A DNA stretch of 64,000 bases from CAWJPW01 sp963844845 (GCA_963844845.1 CAWJPW010000009.1:1-64000), one strand, 5' to 3'; positions 44,509-56,033 are shown, numbered from the stretch's first letter. A program made the numbers and translations. Notes: a model not told the origin generated them from the letters alone.

Positions 44509-45690
44509 TCAGAACTCCAGCGAGAGCTGCTCCCCGCCCGGTCTGCGAAACGCCGCAGCGGACAGCTCCGGCCGTCCCCTGCGTACGTCGTGGCGACGGC
44601 AGGCCGCCTCGAACAGCGCGTCGAGGTGCCGGGCGAGGACGCCGTCGCCGTGCATCCGGTGCGCAAAGCGGGGCTCGTCCAGATCTCCCCCGCGCGCGTC
44701 GCGGATCCGCTCGAGCACGCGGCGCCGCCGCCGAGGGACCACCCGGCGCAGCCAGTCGTCGAAGATGTCGGCCACCGGACCTGGGAGGCGAACCAGTCCC
44801 CAGGCGGCAAAGCTCGCTCCAGCCGCTGCTGCGGCGGCAACCACGCGGGGAATCTCGTGGTCCGTGAGCCCAGGGATCACCGGCGCCACCAGGACACCGC
44901 AAGGGACACCAGCGGCACGGAGCTCCGCCATCGCCCGCAGACGCTCACGAGGCTGCGACGTGCGCGGCTCCAATCGCCGCGCCAACGCCGCGTCGAGGGT
45001 GATGATCGAGAAGGCCACCGCTGCGGCGTTCTGCCGAGCGAGGCTGACGAGGAGATCCGCGTCCCGACGCACGAGGGCGTTCTTGGTGATGATAGACACC
45101 GGGTTGCGCGCGCGGGCCAGCACCTCGAGGCAGCTCCTACTGAGGGCGAGTCGCCGCTCGGCTGGCTGGTAGGGGTCGGTGGCGCCCGACATGGCAATGG
45201 TCTGCGGCCGCCAGGAGGGCGACTGCAGCTCCGCCTCGAGGAGGCTGGGCGCCTCCTCTTTGACGAGAATGCGGGTTTCGAAGTCCAGACCCGCCGAGAA
45301 CCCGAGAAACTCATGGTAGACGCGGGCATAGCAGTAGGCGCAGCCGTGCTCGCAGCCGCGGTAGGGATTGAGAGTTGCGTCGAATGGAACGTCGGGGCTG
45401 TCGTTGCGGGTGATCACGGAGCGACTGCTGTCACGCAGGAGCACCGTGTCCACCCGCTCGGGCGCCTCTTCGCCTTCCAGGTGCAGGCGCTCGAAACGGT
45501 TTGCGGGGTTCACTGCGGTCCCGCGCCCGTACGCGCCCTGATCCGCCTGCCTGGCGATCTCGACGCCCGGTATCCTCTCGTCCCCGTCGGCGAATCGCCG
45601 TCCCAAGGCGCCCCCTCTCCTGCCCTCGAACCCGTCTCCGCGGGCCGAGTGTCCTGTTTGGAGAATCCCAATGGACTCTTCGCGTGTCAT
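44509..45690 (-). CDS. Radical SAM protein, SplB-like (PA0069 family)
   Basis: A radical SAM enzyme of about 390 residues. The iron-sulfur motif is NPYRGCEHGCAYCYAR (Cys-x3-Cys-x2-Cys), preceded by the family-typical NPANRFE and followed by SGATDPYQPAERRL and FSIITLDAALARRLEPR. Relatives are annotated as PA0069-type or spore-photoproduct-lyase-like proteins of unknown reaction. The ATG at 45690 falls within the MITE-like element 45648-45809, so the first 15 codons are element-derived. The original start probably lay downstream, or the insertion supplied a new one. GAGGAGG in the element lies 24 bases upstream. Confidence 0.82.
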   Translation of the reverse strand: MTREESIGILQTGHSARGDGFEGRRGGALGRRFADGDERIPGVEIARQADQGAYGRGTAVNPANRFERLHLEGEEAPERVDTVLLRDSSRSVITRNDSPDVPFDATLNPYRGCEHGCAYCYARVYHEFLGFSAGLDFETRILVKEEAPSLLEAELQSPSWRPQTIAMSGATDPYQPAERRLALSRSCLEVLARARNPVSIITKNALVRRDADLLVSLARQNAAAVAFSIITLDAALARRLEPRTSQPRERLRAMAELRAAGVPCGVLVAPVIPGLTDHEIPRVVAAAAAAGASFAAWGLVRLPGPVADIFDDWLRRVVPRRRRRVLERIRDARGGDLDEPRFAHRMHGDGVLARHLDALFEAACRRHDVRRGRPELSAAAFRRPGGEQLSLEF

Positions 45691-45809
45691 CGCGGCCCCT
45701 GGCTGCGTTGCTCCTCCTCGAAGTAGCGTTGCCACGACTTCGTCGTCGCGCCTTGCCAGGAAGCACGCTGGCTGCGCAAATAGCACATCGGACCCCCAAA
45801 CAGGACACT
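45648..45809. mobile_element. 162 bp MITE-like element with 14 bp terminal inverted repeats
   Basis: The left end AGTGTCCTGTTTGG (45648-45661) is the exact reverse complement of the right end CCAAACAGGACACT (45796-45809), and similarity continues imperfectly inward. The interior has no ORF of its own beyond the frame continuing into the radical SAM gene. Size, perfect inverted ends and lack of a transposase suit a miniature inverted-repeat element. No clear target duplication was found in the flanks (GGCCG and AGCTG). Confidence 0.6.
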
Positions 45810-46107
45810 AGCTGACCGCACGAGCCGGGAGTCCGAACCGAGAGCGGGAATAAAAAGCGCCTGTCCCCCTGTCGTACGTCTTAGAACCAGCTACCCAACA
45901 CCCGTGCCGTCGCCACCCGGGCAGCCGGTTCAGTGACTTGCGACAAAGGGACCAGGCGCACTGGAACTCGAGCCGGTTCTGGCGCGTCGTGGTCGCTGGC
46001 TTTTGGACAAGGCCCACCCTCTCGGTGGCCCGCCCTTGGACCCGCTCCCTCATCGTGGTCGTTGACCGTCGTTGACATTCAACTTTATGCCTGGCCCTCC
46101 CGGGGTG
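45810..46107. other. Intergenic stretch, no gene recognised
   Basis: About 300 bases with short frames only. The sequence AATAAAAAGCGCCTGTCCCCC near 45851 (bases given 45849-45868) has the AT-rich break and GCGCCTGTCCCC motif often seen beside small transposon-associated sequences, but no transposase is present. Nothing else is supported. Confidence 0.4.
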
Positions 46108-47846
46108 TCAAGAGGAATCTCCTCCCCTCGGCACGATTCGCCGTCCAAGGGCTCGCCCAAGCATCCGCAGCCGGTCGCCCCACGGCAGCCGCCAGAAGTT
46201 CGTCTTGACGACCCCGCGGGTAAAGAAGGTCTTGTGAGAGTAATCGATGGCCACTTCCACCATCACCGGGCGGCCGTCGCGGGCGGCGCTGACCGCCAGA
46301 GGAATCACCCCCTCCAGCTCGGCGTCCCGCAGGATCCGGAAGTAGCGGCAGCGGACGGCCCGCGCCAGGTCCTCCACCTCGAACGGCGGCAGCACGGTGC
46401 ATGTGTCCCGGTTGAGCGGAATCCTCTGGAACTGGGCAATCTGGCCGAGGTGGCCGTCGCGCAGAACCACCACAACGGGCGCCGACCCCGCCGCGCCCCC
46501 AGCGATGAGCTCCAGCCCGGTCATGAGCAGTGCCCCGTCGCCGGCCAAGGCGACCACGTCCCGCCCGGGAGCGGCCAGGCTCGCGCCAATGGCGGCCGGA
46601 ACCGAGTACCCCATGCAGGAGAAGTCGATGGGCCCGATGAAGCAGCCCGGCCGATCCAGGCGCAGGTGCTCCATGGCGAGGAACGTGCCGTTGCCGGAAT
46701 CCGTCGCGTACACGGCGTCCGGGGCACAGTGACGTTGGAGCGCGGCGAAGAGCCGCGCCGGGGTCACTCCCGTTCTGCTCGTCTGTCCCGCCCACTCAGC
46801 CTCCACCTTGCGGTGGCCGGTGGCGATGGCCCCCTCCAACGCCGCGCGTTCACGCGGCTCCCCCTCGAGGCGATCGAGGAGCGCTCGGACGAAGCGCTCG
46901 GCATCCGCCTCCACTGCGACGGCAGCATGGAAGTTCCGATGAAAGACCTCGGGCGCGATGTCCACGTGGATGAGGTTGTCCGGGGGGGTGAGACCGTAGG
47001 AACCGGTGGCCACCTCGCTGAAGCGGCAGCCGATAGCCAGGAGGCAGTCGCACTCGGCCATGATCTCCGAGACGAAGCGGGGCGCCTGAGGTCCGAAGCC
47101 CGTCCACAGCCACAGGGGGTGGTGCTCGGGGAAGACCCCCTTCCCCGAGATCGTGGTGGCTACCGGCGCCCCCAGGCGCTCGGCCAGCTCAGGGAGCCAC
47201 GGCGCTGCGCCGGCCGCGCCCAGCCCCACGTAAAGAGCGGGACGCCTCGCCGACGCGAGCCTGCGGGCCGCCTCGGCGACCAACTCCGGCGCGGGCTCGG
47301 GTGCGCTCGGGGGGGAGAAAGCGGCTCGGGTGCGGCCGCATCATGGGTCAGGAGCATGAGGTCGGCCGGGATCTCCACCGCCACCGGACCGGGAGCTCCG
47401 GCACGGGCAAGGCGAAAGGCCTCACGAACCCGTGGCACGATGGCGTCCACGTGCTCCACCCGCCAGGCCGCCTTGGTCACCGGCCGCAGCAGCGCAAGCT
47501 GGTCGATGGCATGGAGCTGGTACGCCGCCCCGGTGTCGCTGCGGATGCCGCAGGCCAGCACCACCAGTGGTACCGTGTCCATGAATGCCTCGGCGATCCC
47601 CGACAGGGCATGGGTGACGCCGGCCCCGGGCACCACTGTGAGAACGCCGGTCTGCTCCGTGGTGCTCGAGATACCGTCGGCAAGGAAAGCCGCCGCCAGC
47701 TCCGAGGTCACGAGCACGGGCCGCACCGACGAGCGCGCCAGCGCGTCGTACAGCTCGGTGTTGTGAGTGCCGGGAATCCCGAAGGTAAAACGTACGCCTT
47801 CAGCCTCGAGGGCCCGGACCACCAGCTCGGCGCCGCGCACCCTCAT
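46108..47846 (-). CDS. ThDP-dependent enzyme, acetolactate synthase-like (frameshifted at a C run)
   Basis: A three-domain thiamine-diphosphate enzyme of about 580 residues. The N-terminal Pyr domain (from 47846; FTFGIPGTHNTELYDALARS and the catalytic Glu in LVTSELAAAFLADG) and the central and PP domains (GDGALLMTGLELIAGGAAGS, with the GDG motif but not a standard distal Asn-Asn) are in different frames. The break is at about 47315 in a run of seven C on the coding strand. Eight (or five) would restore the frame as PSAPEPAPELVAEAARR. The start overlaps the GMC stop (ATGA). Likely reactions are decarboxylation or carboligation of 2-keto acids. It may be a sequencing error or a recent pseudogene. 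Confidence 0.8.
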
Positions 47847-49345
47847 GAGGCGAGCAGCTCGGGCGCCCGCGACCGCACCCGCTCGGCGACGCGGTCGGCC
47901 AAGGCCATGATGGTGACGTAGGGGTTGATCTCGGAGCAGCGCGGGAACAGGGAGGCGTCGGCGACGAAGAGCCACGGTACCCCGTGCACCTCGCCCCAGA
48001 CGTTGGTCACGGAGTCGCTGGAGTCGGCTCCCATACGACAACCTCCCATGATGTGGGCGGAGGTCACCGACATCTTGCCGGGAATGACGTTCTCGCGCGG
48101 AATCAGCTCGTCGAGACGGTCCCGCTCCCCCGCCTCGATGAAGAAGCGGCGGCCGGCCGGCGCGTGCACCCGCTGCGCCCCGGCCGCGAAGAAGATCCGC
48201 GCTGAAGCCAGCATCGAGCGGTGCAGCGAGTCCAGCACCGGCTCGGTCAGCGTGTAGTCCACCACCGGCTCGCCATCCCTGTCCAACCGTACTCGATTGC
48301 CGGCCAGGGCCGGGTCGACGGCCAGCACCAGGATCATCTGCAGCCGTGGGAAGGCGCGCATCAGCTGGGTGTGCTCCGGCCCGAAACCGATCAGGTTCTT
48401 GGCGGTGGTGAAGGGGAAGTACATGCAGGCCTCGAGAAGGAAACCCTCGGACTCGGCGAAGTGGTCGCAGTAGAAGCTCTTGGGGTGACCGTAGAAGTTG
48501 GTGATGGGCTCGGGGTGCTCGCCAACCAGGATCAGGGCGGGGTGCAGTGTAAGGTAGCGTCCCAGGGCGGGAAGCCCGCGGCCGAAGCCCGAGCGCAGCA
48601 GCAGGGCAGGGCTTTGCACCGCGCCGCCGCACACCACCACTATCTTGGCCTTGACCCGGTACTCGCCCGGCGCCCAGCGTGACGGCTCACCGTAGTCGCG
48701 CCTCACCACAGTCGCGTGACAGACGCGGTCCGCCACCCGATCCACCCGACAGTTGGTGATCACTTCCACACCCGAGGCTTCGGCAGCAGGCAGCTGGACC
48801 CGCAGTGTCCCCATCTTGGCCTGGTTGGGACAACCGAGGTTGCAGAGGCTGGAGCCCTTGCATCCTCTGAGGTTCACCGGGAACTGCTCGACCCGGTAGC
48901 CGAGCTTGCGGCAGCCGTCGCGGAACAGGCGGTTGTTGTCATTGAGCCTGTCCTCGTCCTGCAGATGGACATGATTCTCCACCAGGTACTTCCGTGAGCG
49001 GATCTGGAGATCTTCAAAGTCGAGGTCGGGTACGGCCCAGCGCTTCAGCACGCTCTCGGGGAGCGCCAGCGAGGTGCCAGTGTAGACGACGGTGGAGCCG
49101 CCATAGGCGCGGCCCATGGCCAGGGTCATGGTGCGGTCTCGGGTGATCATGCCGCCGGAGTCGAAGTACAGCTTCGCCGCCATCTCCACCTCGCGGCCGG
49201 TGTACTCCTCCTCGCGCAGCCTCGCACCCCACTCCAGCACTCCGACGCGCGCTCCGGCTTCGGCGAGCGGCGCCAGCTCCTTGGCCACTGCGCCGCCGCC
49301 GGCCCCGGAGCCGACGATCACGATGTCAAACTCTCTCTCAAGCAT
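47843..49345 (-). CDS. GMC-family FAD oxidoreductase
   Basis: A 500-residue flavoprotein dehydrogenase or oxidase of the glucose-methanol-choline type. The dinucleotide fold is DIVIVGSGAGGGAVAKELA near the N-terminus. AMGRAYGGSTVVYTG, a cysteine-bearing CNLGCPNQAKMGT segment, GGAVQSPALLLRSG and the C-terminal HIMGGCRMG and VADASLFPRCSEINPYVTIM motifs follow. It probably pairs with the upstream subunit-3-like protein, as in gluconate 2-dehydrogenase-type complexes, oxidising an alcohol or sugar. ATG 49345 (GAGG four bases upstream) is preferred to 49357. It overlaps its upstream neighbour by 8 bases and the ThDP enzyme by 4. Confidence 0.88.
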   Translation of the reverse strand: MLEREFDIVIVGSGAGGGAVAKELAPLAEAGARVGVLEWGARLREEEYTGREVEMAAKLYFDSGGMITRDRTMTLAMGRAYGGSTVVYTGTSLALPESVLKRWAVPDLDFEDLQIRSRKYLVENHVHLQDEDRLNDNNRLFRDGCRKLGYRVEQFPVNLRGCKGSSLCNLGCPNQAKMGTLRVQLPAAEASGVEVITNCRVDRVADRVCHATVVRRDYGEPSRWAPGEYRVKAKIVVVCGGAVQSPALLLRSGFGRGLPALGRYLTLHPALILVGEHPEPITNFYGHPKSFYCDHFAESEGFLLEACMYFPFTTAKNLIGFGPEHTQLMRAFPRLQMILVLAVDPALAGNRVRLDRDGEPVVDYTLTEPVLDSLHRSMLASARIFFAAGAQRVHAPAGRRFFIEAGERDRLDELIPRENVIPGKMSVTSAHIMGGCRMGADSSDSVTNVWGEVHGVPWLFVADASLFPRCSEINPYVTIMALADRVAERVRSRAPELLAS

Positions 49346-49742
49346 GGAGCCTCGCATTGCCGTCGAGCTGCGGGTCGTAGCCGATCGCCGGCCAGGTCTC
49401 AGGCTGCCCGTAGTAACCCATGAAGACGAGGACCTTGAGGCCCCAGAAGCCCTTGCGAAGAAGGCTCACGGGCCCGCCCTCGAGCCATCGCAGCACGGCA
49501 TCCTGGCGCGCACCGGGGAGGCCCTCGAAAGGTCCCCCGAAGCGCGCCATCGGCGCCATGTGGATCACACCGAGGAAGGCCCCCAGCTGCCGCCGCATGC
49601 CAGGAGGGCGCTGGCCGAGGGCGTCGTCGATGATCGCCAGAAAGAGCTCACGCCGCGCCGTATCGAGCCCTGCCGTCTCGGGCACCACGCGCGCCGCCAC
49701 CGCTTCCAGCGTCCGCTGTCGTTTCGCTGAGAGAAACTGCAT
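49338..49742 (-). CDS. Gluconate 2-dehydrogenase subunit 3-like protein
   Basis: A 134-residue protein of the PF13618 type. The N-terminus FLSAKRQRTLEAVAARVVPE and the later LRKGFWGLKVLVFMGYYGQPETWPAIGY are hallmark segments; the latter is also seen in small subunits that accompany GMC oxidoreductases. No twin-arginine signal is visible, whereas many relatives carry one. The stop lies inside the start of the GMC gene, so the two are translationally linked. The start is taken at ATG 49742; 49781 is possible. Confidence 0.78.
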   Translation of the reverse strand: MQFLSAKRQRTLEAVAARVVPETAGLDTARRELFLAIIDDALGQRPPGMRRQLGAFLGVIHMAPMARFGGPFEGLPGARQDAVLRWLEGGPVSLLRKGFWGLKVLVFMGYYGQPETWPAIGYDPQLDGNARLHA

Positions 49743-49823
49743 CCAGCGATTGTACCTCGCGCTCTCGGCCCGTTCCCGCACACAGCGGATCTCAGCGACC
49801 GGGCGCGTGAACGGGCCTCGTGA

Positions 49824-50036
49824 TCAGCCGCCCTGGTACTTGAACGACACCTTGACCTTGGCGCGGTAGGCCGCGACCTTACCCTCCTCGAGCTGCATGT
49901 CGAGGCTGACGATCTCGGCGATGCGGAGGTCGCGCAGGCTCTTTCCCGCCATGGCGACGGCCGCCGCGGCGGCCTTCTCCCACGACTCCGGGCTCGATCC
50001 AACCAGCTCGACGACCTTGTACACGCTCTCCGGCAT
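49824..50036 (-). CDS. Dodecin family flavin-binding protein
   Basis: A 70-residue protein matching dodecin throughout: VYKVVELVGSSPESWEKAAA, then AGKSLRDLRIAEIVSLDMQL and VKVSFKYQGG. Dodecins assemble into hollow dodecamers that bind flavins and buffer free FMN or riboflavin. GGGAGGTTGTC precedes the ATG at 50036. It lies 81 bases from the next gene and may be transcribed on its own. Confidence 0.92.
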   Translation of the reverse strand: MPESVYKVVELVGSSPESWEKAAAAAVAMAGKSLRDLRIAEIVSLDMQLEEGKVAAYRAKVKVSFKYQGG

Positions 50037-50252
50037 GACAACCTCCCGTCAGTTCGCTACGCGCTTGTCGATGAAACTGATTTCCCCATTGTAGGGCGAC
50101 CCGCACACACATTCAACGAGGAGCGCGCCGTGCGGAACCTGTCACGAGCGGGAGATGAGCGTCCCGTCCGTACGGTCTCTCGACCGCCACGGAGCGTGTG
50201 GACACCCCTTGCTGTTTACTTCTCTACTCTCTACCGGGCGGACGGGCGGGGC
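50037..50252. other. Intergenic stretch with a CT-rich motif
   Basis: No gene is recognised. TTTACTTCTCTACTCTCTAC occurs at 50215-50234, resembling the repeat at 17790-17822. The part next to 50036 would hold the dodecin promoter. Confidence 0.4.
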
Positions 50253-51350
50253 TCAGACGATCCGCTCCCGGATCTTCGCCGACACGACGTCCATCAGCCA
50301 CACGGTCACGGCGATGAGCAGCACGAGGGTGCCGACCTCGCCCCACTCACCCAGGTCGACCCTCGGCTTCAGGATGTAGCCGATGCCGCCGCCGCCCACG
50401 AAGCCGATGATCGTGGACATGCGCACGTTGATGTCCCAGCGGTAGATGGTGAAGGAGAGAAACGGAGGGATGACCTGCGGTACCACCCCGTAACGCAGCA
50501 CCTGCAACCCCGAGGCTCCGGTGGCGGTGATCGCCTCCAGGGGACCACGGTCGATGCTCTCGATCTGCTCGGAGTAGAGCTTGGCCAGGGCAGCCACCGA
50601 GTGGATCCAGAGCGCCAGCACCCCGGCGAAAGGCCCGATTCCAACCCACGAAATGAAGATAAGCGCCCAGACGAGCGGCTCCACAGCGCGCACGAAGTTC
50701 ATCACCGTGCGGGTCACGGTGTAGACGAAGCGGCTCCAGGCGGTCGACCGGGTGAGGTTGCGGGCGCCCAGGAACGCCAGCACGAAGGCCGCCGGGATCG
50801 CGAAGGCGGTCGCCATGAAGGCGAGAAAAATGGTCTGGACCAGGAGGATGACGCCCTGGTGGAGGACGGCGGCGGAAGGATGCACAAGCCCGCGCACGAT
50901 TCCCGCCGCCTTGGAGAACTTGGTGAGGAAGGAGCCGAGGTCGACCTCGGTGATGAGCCAGCCGGTGAAGAAGGTGAGCTCGATGAGCAGTGCGCTGAAC
51001 CAGCCGCGAAGAGTGTGCGTCCACGGAACGCCCTGCTCGTCCTCGCGAACCCCGCGCACCAGCGCCCGCCCCGGCGAGCTACCGATTGTCTTGGAGAAGA
51101 GGTTCCATCCCAGGGCCAGGACCAGCGCTCCGGTGACCAACCATCCATAGTGGAGGAGGTCGAGTATCTCCTCCGGGGTCAGCACCAGCCCGGTCGGTCC
51201 CCGCACCCCCGAAAAGGCGACGGCGAGGAACTCCACCATGGTCAGGAAGAGCGCCAACAGCACGGCATCCACCGCCAGCGCCTTGGAGCGGGCCAGACCC
51301 TTCTCCAGGGCTGCGGGCGGGCGGCGGAGGTCGAGACCGCGCGGCACCAT
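50253..51350 (-). CDS. phnE: Phosphonate/phosphite-type ABC transporter permease with N-terminal extension
   Basis: A 365-residue inner-membrane permease. The C-terminal 230 residues are PhnE-like, with FLAFMATAFAIPAAFVLAFL and the coupling-loop region ESIDRGPLEAITATGASGLQ ending in GFVGGGGIGYILKPR. Unlike ordinary PhnE (about 270 residues), it carries about 125 extra N-terminal residues with two or three hydrophobic helices (AVDAVLLALFLTMVEFLAVA, LVTGALVLALGWNLF). ATG 51350 lies 4 bases after the phnC stop. It forms an importer with the upstream ATPase and binding protein. No C-P lyase genes are present. Confidence 0.85.
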   Translation of the reverse strand: MVPRGLDLRRPPAALEKGLARSKALAVDAVLLALFLTMVEFLAVAFSGVRGPTGLVLTPEEILDLLHYGWLVTGALVLALGWNLFSKTIGSSPGRALVRGVREDEQGVPWTHTLRGWFSALLIELTFFTGWLITEVDLGSFLTKFSKAAGIVRGLVHPSAAVLHQGVILLVQTIFLAFMATAFAIPAAFVLAFLGARNLTRSTAWSRFVYTVTRTVMNFVRAVEPLVWALIFISWVGIGPFAGVLALWIHSVAALAKLYSEQIESIDRGPLEAITATGASGLQVLRYGVVPQVIPPFLSFTIYRWDINVRMSTIIGFVGGGGIGYILKPRVDLGEWGEVGTLVLLIAVTVWLMDVVSAKIRERIV

Positions 51351-51354
51351 CAGC

Positions 51355-52164
51355 TCACAGCGACGCGTTGGACGCCGGCTCGGCGTCGTGGCCGTAGATC
51401 TCGCGGAACACCGCACGGTCGAACTGATCGGGCCGCCCTTCGTAGACCAGCCGCCCATCACGCAGCGCCACCAGCCGGGTGGCGTAGCGGGTGACCAGGT
51501 CGATATCGTGCAGCGAGCACACCACCGTCATCCCCTCGTCGCGGTTGAGCGCCTCGATGTGCCGCATCACGGAGTGCCGCAGCGCCGGGTCGAGCGACGC
51601 CACCGGCTCGTCAGCGAGAATGACGCGGGGGCGCTGCATGAGCGCCCGGGCAATCGCCACCCGTTGCTGCTGGCCGCCCGAAAGAGCGTCGGCACGGCTG
51701 CCGGCACGCTCGGCCAGGCCGACGCGCTCGAGGCTGGCCAGCGCCTGCTCGCGTTCGTCGCCGGTGAAGCGCAGCAGCAGGCTCGGCAGCAGCGAGGCCC
51801 GTCCGAGGCTTCCGGCGAGCACGTTGGTGAGGACGCTGTGCCGGCGCACCAGGTTGAACTGCTGAAAGATCATCGCAACCAGACTGCGTAGGCGGCGAAG
51901 CTCGCCCCCCCGGGCCGCGGTCACATCCTCGCCGAACAGGACGACTCGACCGCTGGTGGGATCAACGAGCCGGTTGATGCAGCGCAGCAGGGTGGACTTG
52001 CCGGACCCGGACAGCCCCAGAACCACCAGAAACTCGCCCTCAGCCACCGTGAGATCGACATCCGCGAGGGCCCGCACGCCATCGGGGTAGACCTTCCCGA
52101 CGCCCTCGAGACGGATGGCCACCCCGTTGGCGGCGGCCTCGCCAGCGCCTGGACGGGGGGTCAC
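51355..52164 (-). CDS. phnC: Phosphonate/phosphite-type ABC transporter ATPase
   Basis: A 269-residue ATPase. Walker A is GLSGSGKS (50-57), the Q-loop IFQQFNLVRRHSVLTNVLAG is characteristic of PhnC, the signature is LSGGQQQRV, Walker B is VILADEPVASLD, and the switch His is in CSLHDIDL. GTG at 52164 overlaps the binding-protein stop as GTGA. It powers uptake of the ligand captured by the double-length binding protein. Confidence 0.9.
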   Translation of the reverse strand: MTPRPGAGEAAANGVAIRLEGVGKVYPDGVRALADVDLTVAEGEFLVVLGLSGSGKSTLLRCINRLVDPTSGRVVLFGEDVTAARGGELRRLRSLVAMIFQQFNLVRRHSVLTNVLAGSLGRASLLPSLLLRFTGDEREQALASLERVGLAERAGSRADALSGGQQQRVAIARALMQRPRVILADEPVASLDPALRHSVMRHIEALNRDEGMTVVCSLHDIDLVTRYATRLVALRDGRLVYEGRPDQFDRAVFREIYGHDAEPASNASL

Positions 52165-53567
52165 GAGCCGCTTCCCTTCTTGCGCTTGCGCTGCAGCTTG
52201 TCCTCCTCGGCCTCAAGCAGCTTGGAGGCGCTCACTCCGGCGTCGCGCAGGGCCTCACGGAAGCCGTCGAAGGCGGCGTCGTCACACGGCGCGGCGGCCA
52301 CGCCGGCGACCAGGTCGAAGTAGGACTCGCGCCCCTGGGTGGTCTCGAGGAAGCGCTGCAGCGACCGGTTGAAGCGCTCCCAGGTCTTCTCCGGAAAGCC
52401 GCGGCGGACGCAGCACAGGTCGTTGGGGATGGGGTCGGTGAGCTTGAGCACTCGGACCTCGTCCAGGAAACGCACCCGCTCGTCGTACTCCGGCATGCGC
52501 TTCATGATGATGAAGCGGGCGTCGGCCACCAGCGTACGGTCGCGCGCCTGCTGCTCGCCGGGGGGCGAGTAGAACGCCGAGCCCGCCGCCACCTTGCCGT
52601 CCCACACCGCCTGGACCACGTTGGGGTGGCCTCCGGCGTAGTACACGTGTCCGAGGGTCACGTGGTGACGGTTGAGGAGGATGCGCGGGAAGATGTGCCC
52701 CGAGGTGGAGGTCTCGTCGGAGAAGGCGAAGGATCGCCCGTTGAGGTCCTCGAGCCGGTTGACGCCGGAGTCGGTGCGGGTGAACACACAGCCGTAGTAG
52801 ACGGCGGTCTGCTGCGCCACCGGGGTGTCGGTAGTGTCCACCACCCGAGTCTCAGCCAGGGTGCCGGGACGCTCGTACTCGAGCAGCTTGCGGCCATCAC
52901 CGATGAGGTCGTGAGGACCCGAGAAGACGTGGCTCGAGACTGCCGCGTCGACCTCCAGTGGACGTTCCACCAACAGCCTCACCGCCGCCGTGTCGTCGGG
53001 CACCGGAATTTCGATCCAGCCCGGTGCGGCGCGGTCGAGACGTTCTCGCACGCGATCCCGCAGCTCGCCGCGCACCGAGCGCGGAAAGGCCACCCGGCGC
53101 GCGGCCAGGGCCGCCAGGGACTCCGGCTCCCCCGCCCCGGTGCGGGTCACGACGATGGCGAAGAGATCCATGGAGCGGACCACCTGGAGGCGGGCCTTGG
53201 CACCGTAGCGGGCATTGGCGAGCACGTAGGCGAAGGCCGGCATCCAGGCGACATCCGCCTGTCCGGCCCCCAGTGCCTGGATCACCGCGGCGTACGACGT
53301 CGGCACCTCGGTACGCAGCGTGAGGCCGCTGTCGCCGCGCACGAAGCGGGCCAGCTCGTCGGCCCGGCGTACCAGCGTCCCCTGCTCCACCGAGGGAACG
53401 AAGAGGACGCGGATGATCTCGCCCCCGGCCGCCTCGAGAGCTGCCCGCCGGTGCAGGCCCCAGACGAAGGCGGCAAACACCGCCAAGACCACGACCAGCC
53501 CGGCCCGGGCCCGCCACGCCCTCCGGGTCATCGTCTCCACCGGTCTTTGGTGCTCGACTTCGGGCAT
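52161..53567 (-). CDS. phnD: Phosphonate/phosphite-type substrate-binding protein, extended
   Basis: A 468-residue periplasmic binding protein anchored by an N-terminal helix (AGLVVVLAVFAAFVWGL). It shows PhnD features: IRVLFVPSVEQGTLVRRADE, VIQALGAGQADVAWMPAFAY, and the ligand-loop region FAFSDETSTSGHIFPRILL. The usual family length is about 300 residues. The extra length comes from an additional segment of about 100 residues in the middle (LFAIVVTRTGAGEPESLAAL to GDGRKLLEYERPG) that looks like a partial duplicate of the binding lobe. The C-terminus is highly basic (KLQRKRKKGSGS). The start is 53567 or ATG 53531. Ligand unknown. Confidence 0.82.
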   Translation of the reverse strand: MPEVEHQRPVETMTRRAWRARAGLVVVLAVFAAFVWGLHRRAALEAAGGEIIRVLFVPSVEQGTLVRRADELARFVRGDSGLTLRTEVPTSYAAVIQALGAGQADVAWMPAFAYVLANARYGAKARLQVVRSMDLFAIVVTRTGAGEPESLAALAARRVAFPRSVRGELRDRVRERLDRAAPGWIEIPVPDDTAAVRLLVERPLEVDAAVSSHVFSGPHDLIGDGRKLLEYERPGTLAETRVVDTTDTPVAQQTAVYYGCVFTRTDSGVNRLEDLNGRSFAFSDETSTSGHIFPRILLNRHHVTLGHVYYAGGHPNVVQAVWDGKVAAGSAFYSPPGEQQARDRTLVADARFIIMKRMPEYDERVRFLDEVRVLKLTDPIPNDLCCVRRGFPEKTWERFNRSLQRFLETTQGRESYFDLVAGVAAAPCDDAAFDGFREALRDAGVSASKLLEAEEDKLQRKRKKGSGS

Positions 53568-53645
53568 CGACCCCCACCCGGAAACGCGGCACAGGGTAGC
53601 ACAGCGAGGCGACCTCCCCGCCGCGCTGTGTGCGCCTCGAAACAG

Positions 53646-56033
<2,388 letters not shown>

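Noticed and set aside
45810..46107. Transposase-bearing insertion sequence next to the MITE-like element
   Set aside because: No transposase motifs were found in any frame of the 300-base spacer.
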